Source: Melitaea cinxia (Eukaryota > Arthropoda > Insecta > Lepidoptera > Nymphalidae). From it: DNA of 64,000 bases. Numbering within the stretch: position 1 is the first letter of the stretch; each line of letters opens with the position of its first letter. A program made the position numbers and the translations under genes. The stretch spans positions 15,702,081 through 15,766,080 of the forward strand of contig NC_059405.1 in NCBI RefSeq assembly GCF_905220565.1, in the 5' to 3' direction. Below the pieces are notes generated by a model. It saw only the letters and a list, made by a program, of their open reading frames with translations. It was not told where the DNA came from and made no database searches. Positions 43,568-55,054 of the stretch are shown piece by piece.

Positions 43568-45510
43568 AGATTTGTTAAGGGGAGAATTGGTTTCGTCAGA
43601 GTAAGTTTGTGTTTTGATGGGAAATAATTAATTGTATTATTATCAAATAGTTGACCAGATACTCAATGATCAAACGCGTGAAGTTGTAACAATCTTAACG
43701 TTTTCTCAAATATTCAGTCTCTGCAATTTTCTTGATTTCTTGTTATACGTAACAATCAGTTACAAAGTTTTACTAAAATTAAAAAAAAAAAAATCCGAAT
43801 CCATCTAACTGGTCACAAGTTTCAAATTCTATTAGAGATTCCGTCACGCATTGGCAGTAGTAGCCGTAGTGCATAATCATTACTAAAAAATTGCAAAAAA
43901 CTGTAGGATATCTGCAATTATAATATTTCATTAATTCTTTTGTTCCTGAAGAGAATAGTTAGAGATTATTCCGTCACGTTGCTATGGTTCTGCAGACATA
44001 TACATATCTAAAAATAATCCGGAAAAATCCAGAAAATCTGCGCTAATGATGTTTTGGTTGAGAAACTTTATCTGCGTGTATATACTCGTAGGATATTATC
44101 GATATTAACAGGACTGAACCCGCCCAAAGTTTCTGTTTACGTTCATGTATCACGTGTCCTGTTTTTGTCTATTGTTACGGTTAATGTAAGGCTCTTGTTA
44201 ACATACACTGGCGTTAACTTCCTCGGAAGCAACATAACCATAAATAAGTGCTATTAGATTCTATGAAAACTATTTTTTAATTATAAAATTGTTCCTGCAA
44301 TTTGGTAATTATTTGTGATTTCTTGGCATTCAATCTTGTCTTTTTCGTTATGTTAAGACGTTTTCTCGTTTAATATTTTCTGCTAACAATTATTGATTTC
44401 AATTTTTTTTAACAACATTTGATTAAACTAACACAATAGTCATTAGATGTCCTTAAATATTACAATTAATCGCAACACTAATTAAAACAAAAACGTAACA
44501 GCAATAGTTTCATTAATTTGTTGGTTTTTAATTTATTCACACAACGGGGCACGCAATTAATTAAGGACTTAATACCGTAATTAAGCCTATAGGATAACGC
44601 CTCGGGGTTCAGCTCGAGCGACGTAGATGTTCCATTTGCGAGATAATAAGGGATCTGACATCAGTTGTTTATTTTAACAGCGTGCAAAATTTTCTGTAAC
44701 ATCGTACACATAGAGATGTCGTCGGTGATACTGTAATACCGGGTAACCGACAGTAGCAAGGTCGTAAGTACACAGTGACGAATTTTACAGTAGAGAGAAT
44801 TTTTTTTAATATTTTCTTTATTTCTACGGCTCAAGTCGACTGAACTACATGAGTACAAATATAAGTGCTTTACCTCCTATTTTTATTAATCAGTTGTTGA
44901 ATCCTTTATTTATTCATTTGTGGCCAAAAGAAAAAAAAAAACTTTTGCGGTAATGCATCTTCAAAAATTTATCGACATTATAAAACTATAAATTTATGAC
45001 CATTTCTGCAACTTTTGTTACCAGGATGAACTTAACGATTATACATTAAATTTCATCATTTATAAGAATATTTTTGTCCAGTTAACATTCTGACAACAAA
45101 CACAACGGAGCCAACAGGAACACTTCGAGCCATAAGTTTATTACATTAATCAGTTGTTTTATAATTAATGTAGACCTAAAACTGAGAAAGTTGAAAGCTT
45201 TCAAAACCATAAATTAGAGTCTAGCAAAAACTTGTAACTGGCAACATGTGATGCTAATAGGCATCTATTAGGGTTGAAACAAAAATATGTCCTATACCCT
45301 CCTCTAAAATGTGAAAAAAAACTTTCTTCCTTAGCTAATGATGCAGGTTTGACTTAAAAACTATACACTGCCACTTTGATTCTATTACTAATTCTACGTA
45401 TTGTTTGAAGCTTAAATGGTCAATAACAATTTGGACGAGAAAATGACATATTTTTTACAGAATTTAATTGAAAATGAAGAAAAATCAGCATGTTAATATG
45501 TTTCCTTTTT
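43568..45510. other. AT-rich, no gene recognised
   Basis: Frames at 44054-44257 and 44661-44858 (minus) show no motif. The 44580-44640 region is GC-richer without an identifiable feature. Confidence 0.35.
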
Positions 45511-45514
45511 ATGT

Positions 45515-45640
45515 CTGGGCTGTTTGGAAGAAATGGCTAATGAGCCATAAGTCCGCCTATTGTACTTCACTGTTTGTAACTATCTTTATGCTTTGTTTGT
45601 AATATATTTGAGGTATACAATAAAGTATAAATAAATAAAA
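45515..45640 (+). mobile_element. LINE 3' UTR end, ATGGCT subfamily
   Basis: GTCTGGGCTGTTTGGAAGAA, stem ATGGCT-AATG-AGCCAT, AAGTCCGCCTATTGTACTTC and ACAATAAAGTATAAATAAAT. Closest to the 12541 copy. Confidence 0.65.
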
Positions 45641-45728
45641 ATCAGCATGAAAGAATCAAAATCCTTTACGTTTACGAGCAACGAAAAAAGTATGGAAGAA
45701 ACTTGAATTGTGTAGAATTAGTAATCAA

Positions 45729-46201
45729 CCACTCTAGGACCCGTCTACTCCAACGGCCATCGGTCCTGCGACACAGATGACCAGCCCACTGCCACTTCAA
45801 CTTGCTAATTCTGTGGGCTATGTCGGTTACTTTCGTTCTCTCGCGGATAGTCTCATTTCTAATCCTGTCTTTGAGAGAGACCCCAAGCATAGCCCGTTCT
45901 ATTGCACGTTGAGCGACTTTAAACTTGTGGACCAGTCCCTTGGTCAGTGTCCTCGTCTCGGCTCCGTATGTTAACACAGGCAGGACGCATTGCTCGAAAA
46001 CTTTTGTCTTCAAGCATTGTGGAATCTTCGAAGTGAAGACTCGACGGAGTCTGCCAAACGCCGCCCAGCCCAACCGAATCCTCCTATCGGCCTCCTTCTC
46101 GAAGTTGTTGCGGCCTAGTTGGATAGTATGGCCTAGGTAAATATAATCCTGAACAACCTCGAGAAGGGTACCATCGACCGATACCGGTATCGGTATGACT
46201 T
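45729..46201 (-). pseudogene. RTE fragment, inverted 5' part
   Basis: Minus-strand open frame encoding RTE C-terminal sequence: IPVSVDGTLLEVVQDYIYLG, FEKEADRRIRLGWAAFGRLR, KVFEQCVLPVLTYGAETRTL, and KLKWQWAGHLCRRTDGRWSR, stopping exactly at RRVLEW. The next residues of the protein are found on the other strand from 46202. The frame is open throughout, so the insertion is young. After RVLEW the frame runs into unrelated flank. Together with the plus-strand piece it makes one twin-primed insertion. Catalytic palm and endonuclease are absent. Confidence 0.85.
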
Positions 46202-46359
46202 GGTAAACGCAGTGTGGGACGTCCTCCGGCCCGTTGGACCGACGATCTACGTAAGATTGCCGGTGTAGGCTGGATGAGGATTGCGGAAGACCGGGATATG
46301 TGGCGCGAACTTGGGGAGGCCTATGTCCAGCAGTGGACTGCGATAGGCTGAAGTGAGTG
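45731..46359 (+). mobile_element. Twin-primed RTE insertion
   Basis: A 5'-truncated, 5'-inverted RTE: inverted segment on the left, sense 3' end on the right. A perfect 12-bp duplication AGTAATCAACCA lies at 45720-45731 and 46360-46371 (one base is shared with the element edge). The 3' tail is GGCTGAAGTGAGTG. Confidence 0.85.
46202..46350 (+). pseudogene. RTE fragment, 3' part
   Basis: Plus-strand codons read KRSVGRPPARWTDDLRKIAG, then WMRIAEDRDMWRELGEAYVQ, then QWTAIG and stop. This is the natural C-terminus of the RTE protein and continues from RVLEW of the inverted piece with only about four residues missing. The terminal codons form the CCTATGTCCAGCAGTGGACT hairpin that is copied in many short elements in this window. 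Confidence 0.85.
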
Positions 46360-46371
46360 AGTAATCAACCA

Positions 46372-46790
46372 TCATCCCCAACATCTATACCAATATATTT
46401 TTAAAGCTGAAAATTTGTTTGTTGGTTCGAAATTAAAAAAAAAAAAAATGTATTGAATAGTTCATTTACCAAAGAAAGCTTTATAATATTTTAGTAAATT
46501 TTTTCATCACACTAACATCGACATACTAAAATCCATGACCTGGTTAGCGATGGTATTTCAATAATGCCGAAGCTAATTATGTGGGGGACGATTTCATTAC
46601 TGTCGTACACGATTCAAACAATGGCTTTGATTCGGTCGCCATCGACTTTTACCCAGTGATCCATTTCAATTTTGATATTGTATACCTTAATGTAGCTATT
46701 ACGGGCTTAGGGGGTAATCGAAAATACCATACGAGAGCAAATTAGAAGTATGATTTTAAACACTTAATTGTTTACTAGTGAGTGAGCTTT
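46372..46790. other. No gene recognised
   Basis: A poly-A run lies at 46433-46448. Nothing else identified. Confidence 0.35.
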
Positions 46791-46794
46791 TTGA

Positions 46795-47042
46795 GACAGG
46801 GTACAGAAGGAAATAACACGCCCAAAATTAGAAGCAGGCCGATCGGTAAAGTACCTCAACATTACAGAAGATCACAGCTAAATAACATTGCTGCGTTCCT
46901 TTGGTAAGGTGACCAGAGCTTCTGAGGTGTGTTGGGGGTAGGGTTGGCAATATGTTTACAATTCTTACCACTTCTCCTTGTAGGCGTCCATATGCTATGG
47001 TATCCGGTTACGATTAGGTCATAGTGCGTTTCTGGTATAAAA
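46795..47042 (+). repeat. Repeat-5 copy
   Basis: AGGGTACAGAAGGAAATA start, ACAGAAGATCACAGCTAAAT, GTAAGGTGACCAGAGCTTCT, TGTAGGCGTCCATATGCTAT and a terminal A run. Confidence 0.6.
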
Positions 47043-49320
47043 AAAGTGATTTACGTGTAATAAAGTGGAAGAGTTTATGAACCTTCTGTAGCTCGTTTTC
47101 TGTGGATTCAACTAAATTAATCACGATATAACCATGTGGATATAGGCTTCAAGTACAGGTCTTCGTTGTAATTATATATATCAAATTTCCTTGCAAGTGG
47201 TTCAGTAATTAAAGAGTAAAATAATTCATCTATCGCCATTTATACATTTTATTGTAATATTTACAAAGGCTAATGCATGGACGAAAGTAGGCCCTCTATC
47301 TATATTTTGATAACAATTTTATTTTCTTTTGTAAAAGGTTTTCGTATCTTCCCTTCGTCCTTTCCGAAAATGCCCCAAAGTTTATTTTCCTGAGCTCTAA
47401 CCAACTTCTGTTACGACAGATTATAAAACACGTGCAGTATTGCCATTACTAAAATTATAATAAAGGTTTTTATTTAAAATAAACGATGTTTATAATTCAT
47501 AATGTCCGCTTTTAATTCGTACAGCTAGATTTAGTTTCGATTAAATTAATTTCCATTTTTCGATCAATAAATAAAAATCATATTTTTTTAACATTTTAAA
47601 TCTTTTAGATTTCAATTCAAAATACTGCTTGCAATACTATCAAAATATTGAGAATTTAAAACCAACCAAAAAACTACTAGCAACGAACATGACTAATATC
47701 TCGTTTTACGTCTAAATCATAGTGTATAAGTAAACATAAATATAAAAATAATAAAATTACTGTGTTTGCTAACGCGTACAAACAGTAGAGAGTAAAGTCT
47801 AATAAAAAAAAATTACCAGAAGAAGGCGGCTGATGACACACAAAGAAAGCTTTTCAAACTCCTTAAGTAGAAACTAAGTAAAGAGTTTATTTTAAAAAAG
47901 GATTCCTTAGAATTGACAATAATCTGATAGGGGACAATGAAACCGATACTTACCTATTGCAGACTCAACTATTTTTAGAATACATCACCTACTTGTAGTT
48001 TAGTAAATGAATGAATAAAGGCCATTTTCAACAGCTTCCAGTGGAATGAAATCATTGCTCAGGGTCAGGAAATACACAAAGTACTGTTTGTTTTAGAAAA
48101 AAGGCCAGAACAAACACCCATACATTACGTCAAGCATTTGTATGGTATCTACAAACATTTGTCATGAACTGTAACTGCTATGAAGGTTATCTGACTGTGG
48201 ATTTGAAGGTTGTTAGTTACGAGATGATTTTTAATCGCACCCAACTATTTATTAATTGATTGGTTTAATGGTTTTCAATTATGCCAGTGGAGCACGGTTG
48301 ATTCCACCAATGTCACGTAGAGTGGAGAATACACGAAGTAGAACACCTATTTCCGTATCTTGTACGTATCTTCTCCATTCTCCATTTGATGTGGTTTTGT
48401 GAAAACAATCTGTGCTCTTTCGGCACTACTAAAAAGCTTTAATCCAAATAAATGATTTATTTTTGTCACCACATCTTATTTATAAATTTGGATTATTTTT
48501 ATAAGTTTGAGAAGAAAGACAGACCACTGTATCAAATCTCCAATTTGATTGCTACATAGAATAAATGTTACAAAAACAGCAACTCGCAAATACCCCATAA
48601 CTGTACTGAATATGTTTCCGAAGTCGCTTGCGTGTTCCCTTTATATAAGGAAAATAAAAATAGAGCAAAGGGAAGGAGGGCAAAGTTTAATCAGGAAAAG
48701 ATGCGTCTTACCACAATTCCCGCTTTTGTGGAGCGGGTCGTGGATTTAGTCCATGGCGCAATCTAGCGTCGATTGTGATGGCACCCAAGTGCACTAGATA
48801 TCTAGATGATGCCTTAAGTTGAGACTATGGGCCAGTTACGCCGGTTGTGGATAAAATTTCTCCAACAGATAAGTTACGAATATTGAAACAGATCCTTTAT
48901 CTACAGAAGACACTAAATGAAACCGGATACTAAATTCAAACAGTTTACATGAGAAAAAAAATTCTAATAATGGAAAAAATGTCAAAATTGAAAAGCAGGT
49001 TAAATTACGCGCTGGGAACCTCGTCTTAAAAAAAAAGATTGGTGAACTAGGAAGAAAAGTTACGAATATATACAATATTCTTAATTTTTTTCTATAGATT
49101 TTTTCTACGATATTCAATAATATTCAACATTAAAAATGAGCGGAAACGTATGTGTGTACATCCTTTTATGATAATGTTTTATGATGTGATATTTGTTCTT
49201 GTCTCACGTCATTAGCCTTCCCTTGATGTTACTTTGGGTTTTTTGTATCCGATATTGCAGTGTTTTTTTTTCATATACACATGCGGTAATCAGTTTCTAA
49301 GGTAAATATAATACAACAGG
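47043..49320. other. AT-rich, no gene recognised
   Basis: The longest stretch without an identified element. Frames at 48549-48749 and 48836-49117 (minus) have no recognisable motif. Tests that could find host exons here need transcript data. Confidence 0.35.
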
Positions 49321-49329
49321 ACCGGTTTT

Positions 49330-49469
49330 AATGAAAATTTTCAAAGATATGTAATATTTTCTAACTTAAAATATAGGCTATATTTTATTTTGATTAATGC
49401 CATCGATATTTTATCACAAATTTGAAAAAAATAATAATAAAGTGGTACGAAGTTCGCCACGTCAGCTAG
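49330..49469 (+). mobile_element. Helitron 3' end
   Basis: Ends GGTACGAAGTTCGCCACGTC then AGCTAG|T, with the palindromic GAAGTTCG before it. The 5' limit is not clear. Confidence 0.45.
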
Positions 49470-49707
49470 TTAATATACTTATAAATAACTATTTTCTTTC
49501 CTCGGTTATGTTGTTCCATAATATTATTTGATAAGCCTCGTCTAGACCACTCTCGATTTTCTACAACTCGTCAGAGCACTTTCTATTTTAAAGCAACAAG
49601 TTCTGCCATGATTTTGAATGAGGTAATATCTATTCGAATCATATTAATGAATTAAAAAGACTCAACTTGTGTCTCTTGTGTCGGTCAGTGACTTACTAGT
49701 GAATATA

Positions 49708-49711
<4 letters not shown>

Positions 49712-49757
<46 letters not shown>
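49712..49757. repeat. (AT)n microsatellite
   Basis: About 46 bp of TA dinucleotide, directly before the Helitron end at 49767. Confidence 0.9.
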
Positions 49758-49760
<3 letters not shown>

Positions 49761-49766
49761 TCAAAA

Positions 49767-49890
49767 CTAGCTGACCTGAGGGATTTCGGACCGCACAATT
49801 TTTCGTGAATATAATAATTATTTTTCAAAAAAAAATCTTTGCTACAAATCTTTTCTGTAAAATGACAATATCATACTAACTCAAAGTTCT
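49767..49890 (-). mobile_element. Helitron 3' end, GGTCAGCTAG family
   Basis: A|CTAGCTGACCTGAGGGATTT on the plus strand is the complement of a GGTCAGCTAG|T terminus. The 5' end is not found. Confidence 0.45.
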
Positions 49891-49904
49891 CCCTCGTCTG
49901 ATCT

Positions 49905-50005
49905 CGCTTTAATTTAAATGAAAAAGAATTATCAAAATCGGTACACTCAGTAAAAAGTTATGAAGTAACACATAACAAGATATAATCGAATTTATTAACT
50001 CCTTT
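49905..50005 (-). mobile_element. AACCGACTTC-type fragment
   Basis: AAAGAATTATCAAAATCGGT, ACACTCAGTAAAAAGTTATG, and TCGAATTTATTAACTCCTTT near a degenerate GCCGGTTTG end. Confidence 0.5.
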
Positions 50006-50239
50006 GTTTAAGCCGGTTTGATAAGAGATGAAGCTATAATTTTTTCTTATTTTAATGAATTTTATTTAAGGTATTCAGTCTAATGATAATTATTTCATTT
50101 TCAATTTCTACATCGGTCAAATTTCTATTTTTAATTGCTTTTTGAATATAATTATTACTTTATATAATTAAGTTTTAAAAGTTTATGTTAAATTTTGTAT
50201 TATAATTACTTTCACTTTTAAAAATAATCCACTTAATGA

Positions 50240-50577
50240 ACAATGCTGTGTGGTTACGGCATTAAAGAATATTTCCACCTCCTCTCTTCCCGTGGGTGTC
50301 GTAAGAGGCGACTAAGAGATAACACAGTTCCACTACCACCTTGAAACTTAAAAAGCCGACCGCTGGCGGGATAACCATCCAACTGCTGGCTTTGAAATAC
50401 ACAGGTCGAAGACGGGCGGCAGCGTCTTCGTTGCGACAAAGCCAGCCCTGCGGTCACCGACCTGCCTGCCCAGCGTGGTGTCTATGGGCAAAACAAATGA
50501 GTTCACGCCATTTTTGCACGAACTTGTGGAGCCTATGTCCAGCAGTGAACTGCGATAGACTGATGTGATGATGATGA
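50240..50577 (+). mobile_element. RTE-tailed non-autonomous element
   Basis: AATGCTGTGTGGTTACGGCA start, CGTGGGTGTCGTAAGAGGCG, GGGATAACCATCCAACTGCT, ending GCCTATGTCCAGCAGTGAAC and GATGTGATGATGATG. I could not find a convincing flanking duplication. Confidence 0.7.
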
Positions 50578-50659
50578 ATAATCAAGTACCTACCTTTTCA
50601 AAGAGTTTAGAAGTTTTATTTTCTAAATTTGGATGTTAAACATATCCGTTGGTCCAATT

Positions 50660-51235
50660 TGCTGTGACAATGCTCTGGAGGTTGTGTAATTGATTCCAGC
50701 CCTGAGCCTGGGTGTGACATATTTAATTACTAATAGCTGTGCCTGCGACTCATCCGCGTGGAAATTAATAAAAAAGTTATTGTTTAGTTCGCAGAGTTTT
50801 AAAATAAATAAATTTTTAAAATAAAAGAAGCCTAAGTTACTCCTTAATACATCATTTATTTGCCAGTGAAAGTCCCGTCAAAATCGGTCCAGCCGTTTCA
50901 GAGATTAGCCGGAACAAACAGATAGACAGATGAAAATTGTAAAAAATGTTATTTTTGTATATGTACCGTGTATAAATCCATATGCATTTAGTAAAAAGCG
51001 GTTATTTTAATATTACAAACAGACATTCCAGTTTTATTTATTTGTATAGATTATTTACAGATAGTTTCGGTATAAATAATGTTCGCGTATAGTAAGTAGT
51101 ATAGTTTCTAATTTATTTTATTAATATGTTTATAAATTAAATAAATATGATATTACATCAGCCGGTTCTTGCGTCTGACACAGTCATTAAGTTGTCTATT
51201 TTAGAAGATTATATGATAGATTATAGTATGTGCGT
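50660..51235 (+). mobile_element. SINE-2 copy split by a Helitron
   Basis: Left part TTTGCTGTGACAATGCTCTG, B-box-derived GTGTAATTGATTCCAGCCCT, GAGCCTGGGTGTGACAT; right part ACATCAGCCGGTTCTTGCGT, GACACAGTCATTAAGTTG, ending TATAGTATGTGCGT. The Helitron at 50733-51050 lies between them. Confidence 0.55.
50733..51050 (-). mobile_element. Helitron, TCTATACAAATAAATAAAAT family
   Basis: Complement starts A|TCTATACAAATAAATAAAAC, contains ATCTCTGAAACGGCTGGACC and TTTTGACGGGACTTTCACTG, and ends CGCGGATGAGTCGCAGGCAC then AGCTAT (CTAG mutated). Confidence 0.75.
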
Positions 51236-51330
51236 TGAAGATATTTTTTTATTTATTATTATGCTTTTATCATACTTTATATATTTTTAAATATATTATT
51301 AAAAAAAAACAAACAAAAAAAAGATATACA

Positions 51331-51700
51331 TAATTGTGTTTGCAGGCAAACGAAAAAAAAAAAAACCGACTTCAATTATATCGACAAGTAATACAACGTA
51401 GGTAGATGAAAAACTACTCAAGTGAATACGCATTATCAAAGATTACTCCAAAAGTATTTATCAGATCTCGATAAAATTTAAATGTAACCACATGATAAAC
51501 ATCAGCTTTCGATTAAATTCAAAATTATCAAAATCGGTACACCCAGTAAAAAGTAATGCGGATTTTCGAGAGTTTCCCCCGATTTCTCTAGATATAACTC
51601 GAAAAGTAGTTGTTACATCTCAAATAAATTTAAATGGGACCAAATGACACACACCTCCAGTCAAATTGAGAACCTCCTCCTTTTTTGGAAGTCGGTTAAA
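51331..51700 (-). mobile_element. AACCGACTTC-ended element, copy G (370 bp)
   Basis: GTTTGCAGGCAAACG hairpin end, ACCGACTTCAATTATATCGA, ATCGGTACACCCAGTAAAAA, and an intact GAACCTCCTCC...GGAAGTCGGTT end, with a deletion inside CGATTTCTCTAGATATAACT. Confidence 0.65.
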
Positions 51701-51709
51701 AATAGTAGA

Positions 51710-52038
51710 CCTCCGTTGGCAGGTTGAGCCCAGGCCGCCGGTAGTTAGAGCTCCAGGCTAAGGAAAGCTCTCACAACGACGGCCGTTTTAAGGAACACTG
51801 CCTTTTAATTCCGACCCTTGATCCAACAGTCGAGCGAGGGTTTCTATTCACGCTCGGAAGGGATATTTGTATTCGTACAAATTTATCTTTCCGGTCTGGT
51901 TTTCTGTCCTTGTGGTTTTCCCCACGTGCTTCAGAGAACACGTTAAGCTGTCGGTCTTGGTTGTTGTCATAGGCAATATGATTAAACTCCAACACTTCTC
52001 CTAAATGGAGAAAGAGCCCAGCAGTGAATGTTACCGAG
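51710..52038 (+). mobile_element. SINE-1-like element
   Basis: CTGTCCTTGTGGTTTTCCCC, CAGAGAACACGTTAAGCTGT, GGTCTTGGTTGTTGTCAT and a tail AGAGCCCAGCAGTGAATGTT match SINE-1. The first 150 bp (CCAGGCCGCCGGTAGTTAGA) do not, so the head may differ. Confidence 0.5.
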
Positions 52039-52265
52039 TGAATCGTATTGTTAATATCTAATTATGTGGTGTCATGGGACACCAGGTAGGAACGAAGTTG
52101 CTTCGGATAGTATAGAAGCAACATAATTTGAAAAAAAAATGTTTATTTTTATATGTATTTTGTAGGTCTTGATTTTTTTATAATTTTGTCGATTGGTTTT
52201 TATTAAGTATATAAAAGTATTTAGGAAATTTAGTATTTTAGAAAATAACAAATAGGGTAAAAGCC

Positions 52266-52523
52266 GGATAGTTGCCCCACTTTTCGAAAAAGCTTAATTT
52301 TTTAAAAATATGAACTTACTGAAAATTATTTAGTATGTATCTCAAAACATAGGCCTTTTATCTTCTATAATAGCCTATTTTTGTGTACATAATTAACAAT
52401 GCTTTTGAATAAATATTGTTTTATTTCACCTCTCAGAAAAGGGATAGTTGCCTACTATGGCGGATAGTAGCCTAGCGTGGAAAATGCTTCGAGGGATACT
52501 TGCCTCGTGCGGGGATAGTAGCC
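52266..52523 (+). repeat. GGATAGTWGCC motif array
   Basis: Five same-orientation copies of GGATAGTTGCC or close variants at 52266, 52442, 52462, 52494 and 52513; the last four sit within 82 bp. Not an element I can name. Confidence 0.55.
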
Positions 52524-52990
52524 TCGGTAAAATTTTTATTTTAGATAGAAACAAATTTATATCAATTAAATTAGTCTTTATTATTTATTTAACAGTACTT
52601 ATAATTTACTGAGATCTTTTATTAAGTATAATGTGAAATAATAATCATAACATTATTAAATAGTTTTCATTTTTAATGATTTTAATTATAAAAATATTAT
52701 TCAAACTGTACGGTATAATGACGTGTTATAATGATGAATATGTCACATAGTGTTGTTTCATGACGGTATAAATTGTAGCGAAATTAAGTCGTATAGACGA
52801 AATATACGGCATACGAAACATAAAAGAACGTACTAACTTTGCATACGAATGTACGGTTCGGCTTTACGGTCACAATAAAGATTTTTATGATCGATAATCT
52901 AGAACAAGCTTCTTTACATCATATGACCTTAAATTTAGTGCTTGCTGTGTATCTAAATTATATTTTAAATACCTTTTTCTTTTTTAAAAT
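52524..52990. other. AT-rich, no gene recognised
   Basis: Nothing identified. Confidence 0.35.
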
Positions 52991-53245
52991 AAATGTGTTT
53001 GCTCTCCGAAAAGGGCTTCAATTTTCATCCACAAGTACGTAAATTGATGGGAACATCACTAACATAGTTGAAGTCAGTTATAAACGCATTAGTAGATTTT
53101 CTGACAAGAATGTAAAATTTTGCCTAAAACACACTTTTTTTGGAAGTCGCTTAACACACAATGTATACGTCATTGTCACACACGCACATAAAGAGACATT
53201 CGAATTGAGAACACTGAGAACATAATTTTTTAAGTCGGTTAAAAT
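52991..53245 (-). mobile_element. Decayed AACCGACTTC-type element
   Basis: AAATGTGTTTGCTCTCCGAA, GGGCTTCAATTTTCATC, ACAAGTACGT, and the 5' end twice over (TTTTTTGGAAGTCGCTTAAC at 53138 and TTTTTTAAGTCGGTTAAAAT at 53226). Confidence 0.5.
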
Positions 53246-53399
53246 AAAAAATAATAATAAACATGTTTCTATCACTGTGATTCGCAATGAGTTGTAAAAG
53301 ATATCAAATGTGGTTCCTACATGAAGAAATCGTCGCCACCATAAAGTTTTAACATACAACGCGGACTTACAAAAACATGAAAAAGAAAAGGGAATAAAA

Positions 53400-53470
53400 A
53401 ACACACAAAATAAAGTGCAAAGGCGGTCTTATCACTGATAGTGATTTCTTACAGACAACCCGTCTATAAG
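53400..53470 (-). mobile_element. LINE 3' UTR end, ATCACT variant
   Basis: Complement reads GGTTGTCTGTAAGAAATCAC with stem ATCACT-ATC-AGTGAT, then AAGACCGCCTTTGCACTTTA. Confidence 0.6.
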
Positions 53471-54110
53471 GGAAACATTTATAACATATAACAGGCACAT
53501 AACATATAGCAGGCAGGAAAATAATTACATTTGAAAAAAAAATCTGTTTGAGATGTACAGACGAGTATTTGTGACAGGGTTTTAATGGCGCCCTTTGTAT
53601 ACACAACCTTAAAAAAACTTTTGTAACATGATATGACTGGTTTTAAAATCTTTTTTAAGCAATCCGAATATCCGACTGGCACGTGTCCGATAGTTTTTTT
53701 TACTATAGAGATGTTGTAAGCGAGTTAGAAACAATTAAACAACGGTGTGTTGTGTTCTGAAGGTCAACGACACGTAATTACGGACCATATATAAAATAGG
53801 ATAAGTGCGAGTCAGAACAGTGTACTGTGTTACGTACAAATATAAGAACTTGTATGTAATCTTTATATATATATATTTCTTGTGTGCGTGTGTGATTTTG
53901 ATGAAATTGTTTGTGTGAGTTCAAGGGGATTCGAGGATGGTTTAGATTCAAAATTCGGTCCACCGGAAAATGTTTATTTAACTAATTTTTCATTTATAAG
54001 TAGTTGTTAATTTTGGAATGTTGGATCATTGGATTGGATTGGATTGAATTTTGAAACATTGGATCCGGTAGACTGCACTACCATCGCAGCATCAAATATT
54101 ATATATTATT
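53471..54110. other. No gene recognised; TATA-like element
   Basis: ATATATAAAATAGGATAAGT (53787-53806), followed by GAGTCAGAACAGTG, has the look of a TATA box and initiator. No open frame follows. A GGATT-rich stretch lies at 54027-54045. Confidence 0.25.
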
Positions 54111-54215
54111 CTATTTTAATTTCAGTTTGTCCCGACAGTTGGTGCTGCGATCAAATAGAGAAAAAATATTTGAAATTTTGTTTTATGGCAAAACAACGTT
54201 TGCGGGGTCAGCTAG
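54110..54215 (+). mobile_element. Helitron 3' end, GGGTCAGCTAG family
   Basis: Ends AACAACGTTTGCGGGGTCAG then CTAG|T, with AACGTT palindrome before. The 5' end is unresolved. Confidence 0.4.
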
Positions 54216-55054
54216 TACTTTATATTTTTATATAGAGTAGATAACGCTAAAAAACATATTTTATTGTTAGGATTGTTTTCTATAATATTTTGAATCTATA
54301 TTTATTTGCTGATAAATATAGAGTAATTAAACCATAACAATTCTGTCCTTCAACCAACAGACAGTTAGACAATGCGATATTACACAAATACATTTGATGA
54401 TTAGAGATTAAGCGGTTGTAATAGAGTTCTGTTGGCACATTTTGCTTACGGAACTCTAAAGAGTACTGTTAATTAAATGCTATAAAACAATAATTGATAC
54501 TTAAACTGTAATTATTTTTAATTCTTCTTAGAATAAGTTTGTTTTCCTTTATAAACTGAAATGGCATAAATTCTGTATTAAGTCCTAAAAACACCTCTTA
54601 CGCCACGGCTAGTATGTTGAAAATACTGTCTGGAAATATACACAACAAACACAAACTCCCACCGTGAAAAACATTTGTATGGTCCTTACGAACATTTTTC
54701 GTATATGAGTATGACTGATTGGACCATTTAGCGCCGTTGACGGTGACTTTACTTTTTGCTCCAGTGTTTTTTAAATTATATTAACAACATCCACGGGCTC
54801 TTATTTGCCAATGCCATTTGTACTACAAAATTTGTTTTATTATAGGCGTGCGTTTTTTACAATGGCTTAGCTTCAGACCAGCAGTTCTAAAACTGTCTAG
54901 AATTGCTAGGATGGTCCGATTTTTTCGCTCCAGTATTGTGATTTTTATTATATTAAAAAACTGCGTCTCGCTGTTTCACGCGCATAATTCCTCCCTCCCC
55001 GATCCCGTAATAATGTCGAGATAAACAGAAGATTCTAGATTTCTAGCTAAGTTC
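54216..55054. other. No gene recognised
   Basis: TTTAGCGCCGTTGACGGTGA then CTTTTTGCTCCAGTG (54728-54767) may be a decayed SINE-2 head. The rest is unassigned. Confidence 0.35.

Noticed and set aside
53078..53404. 108-codon minus-strand frame
   Set aside because: Covers the decayed element at 52991-53245 and ends beside a LINE 3' UTR; no domain and strongly biased to T-rich codons.
53787..54152. LTR retrotransposon start (TATA, then GTTGGTGCTGCGATC as a primer binding site)
   Set aside because: I found no matching second LTR, no polypurine tract and no gag or pol, so the likeness is too weak to call.
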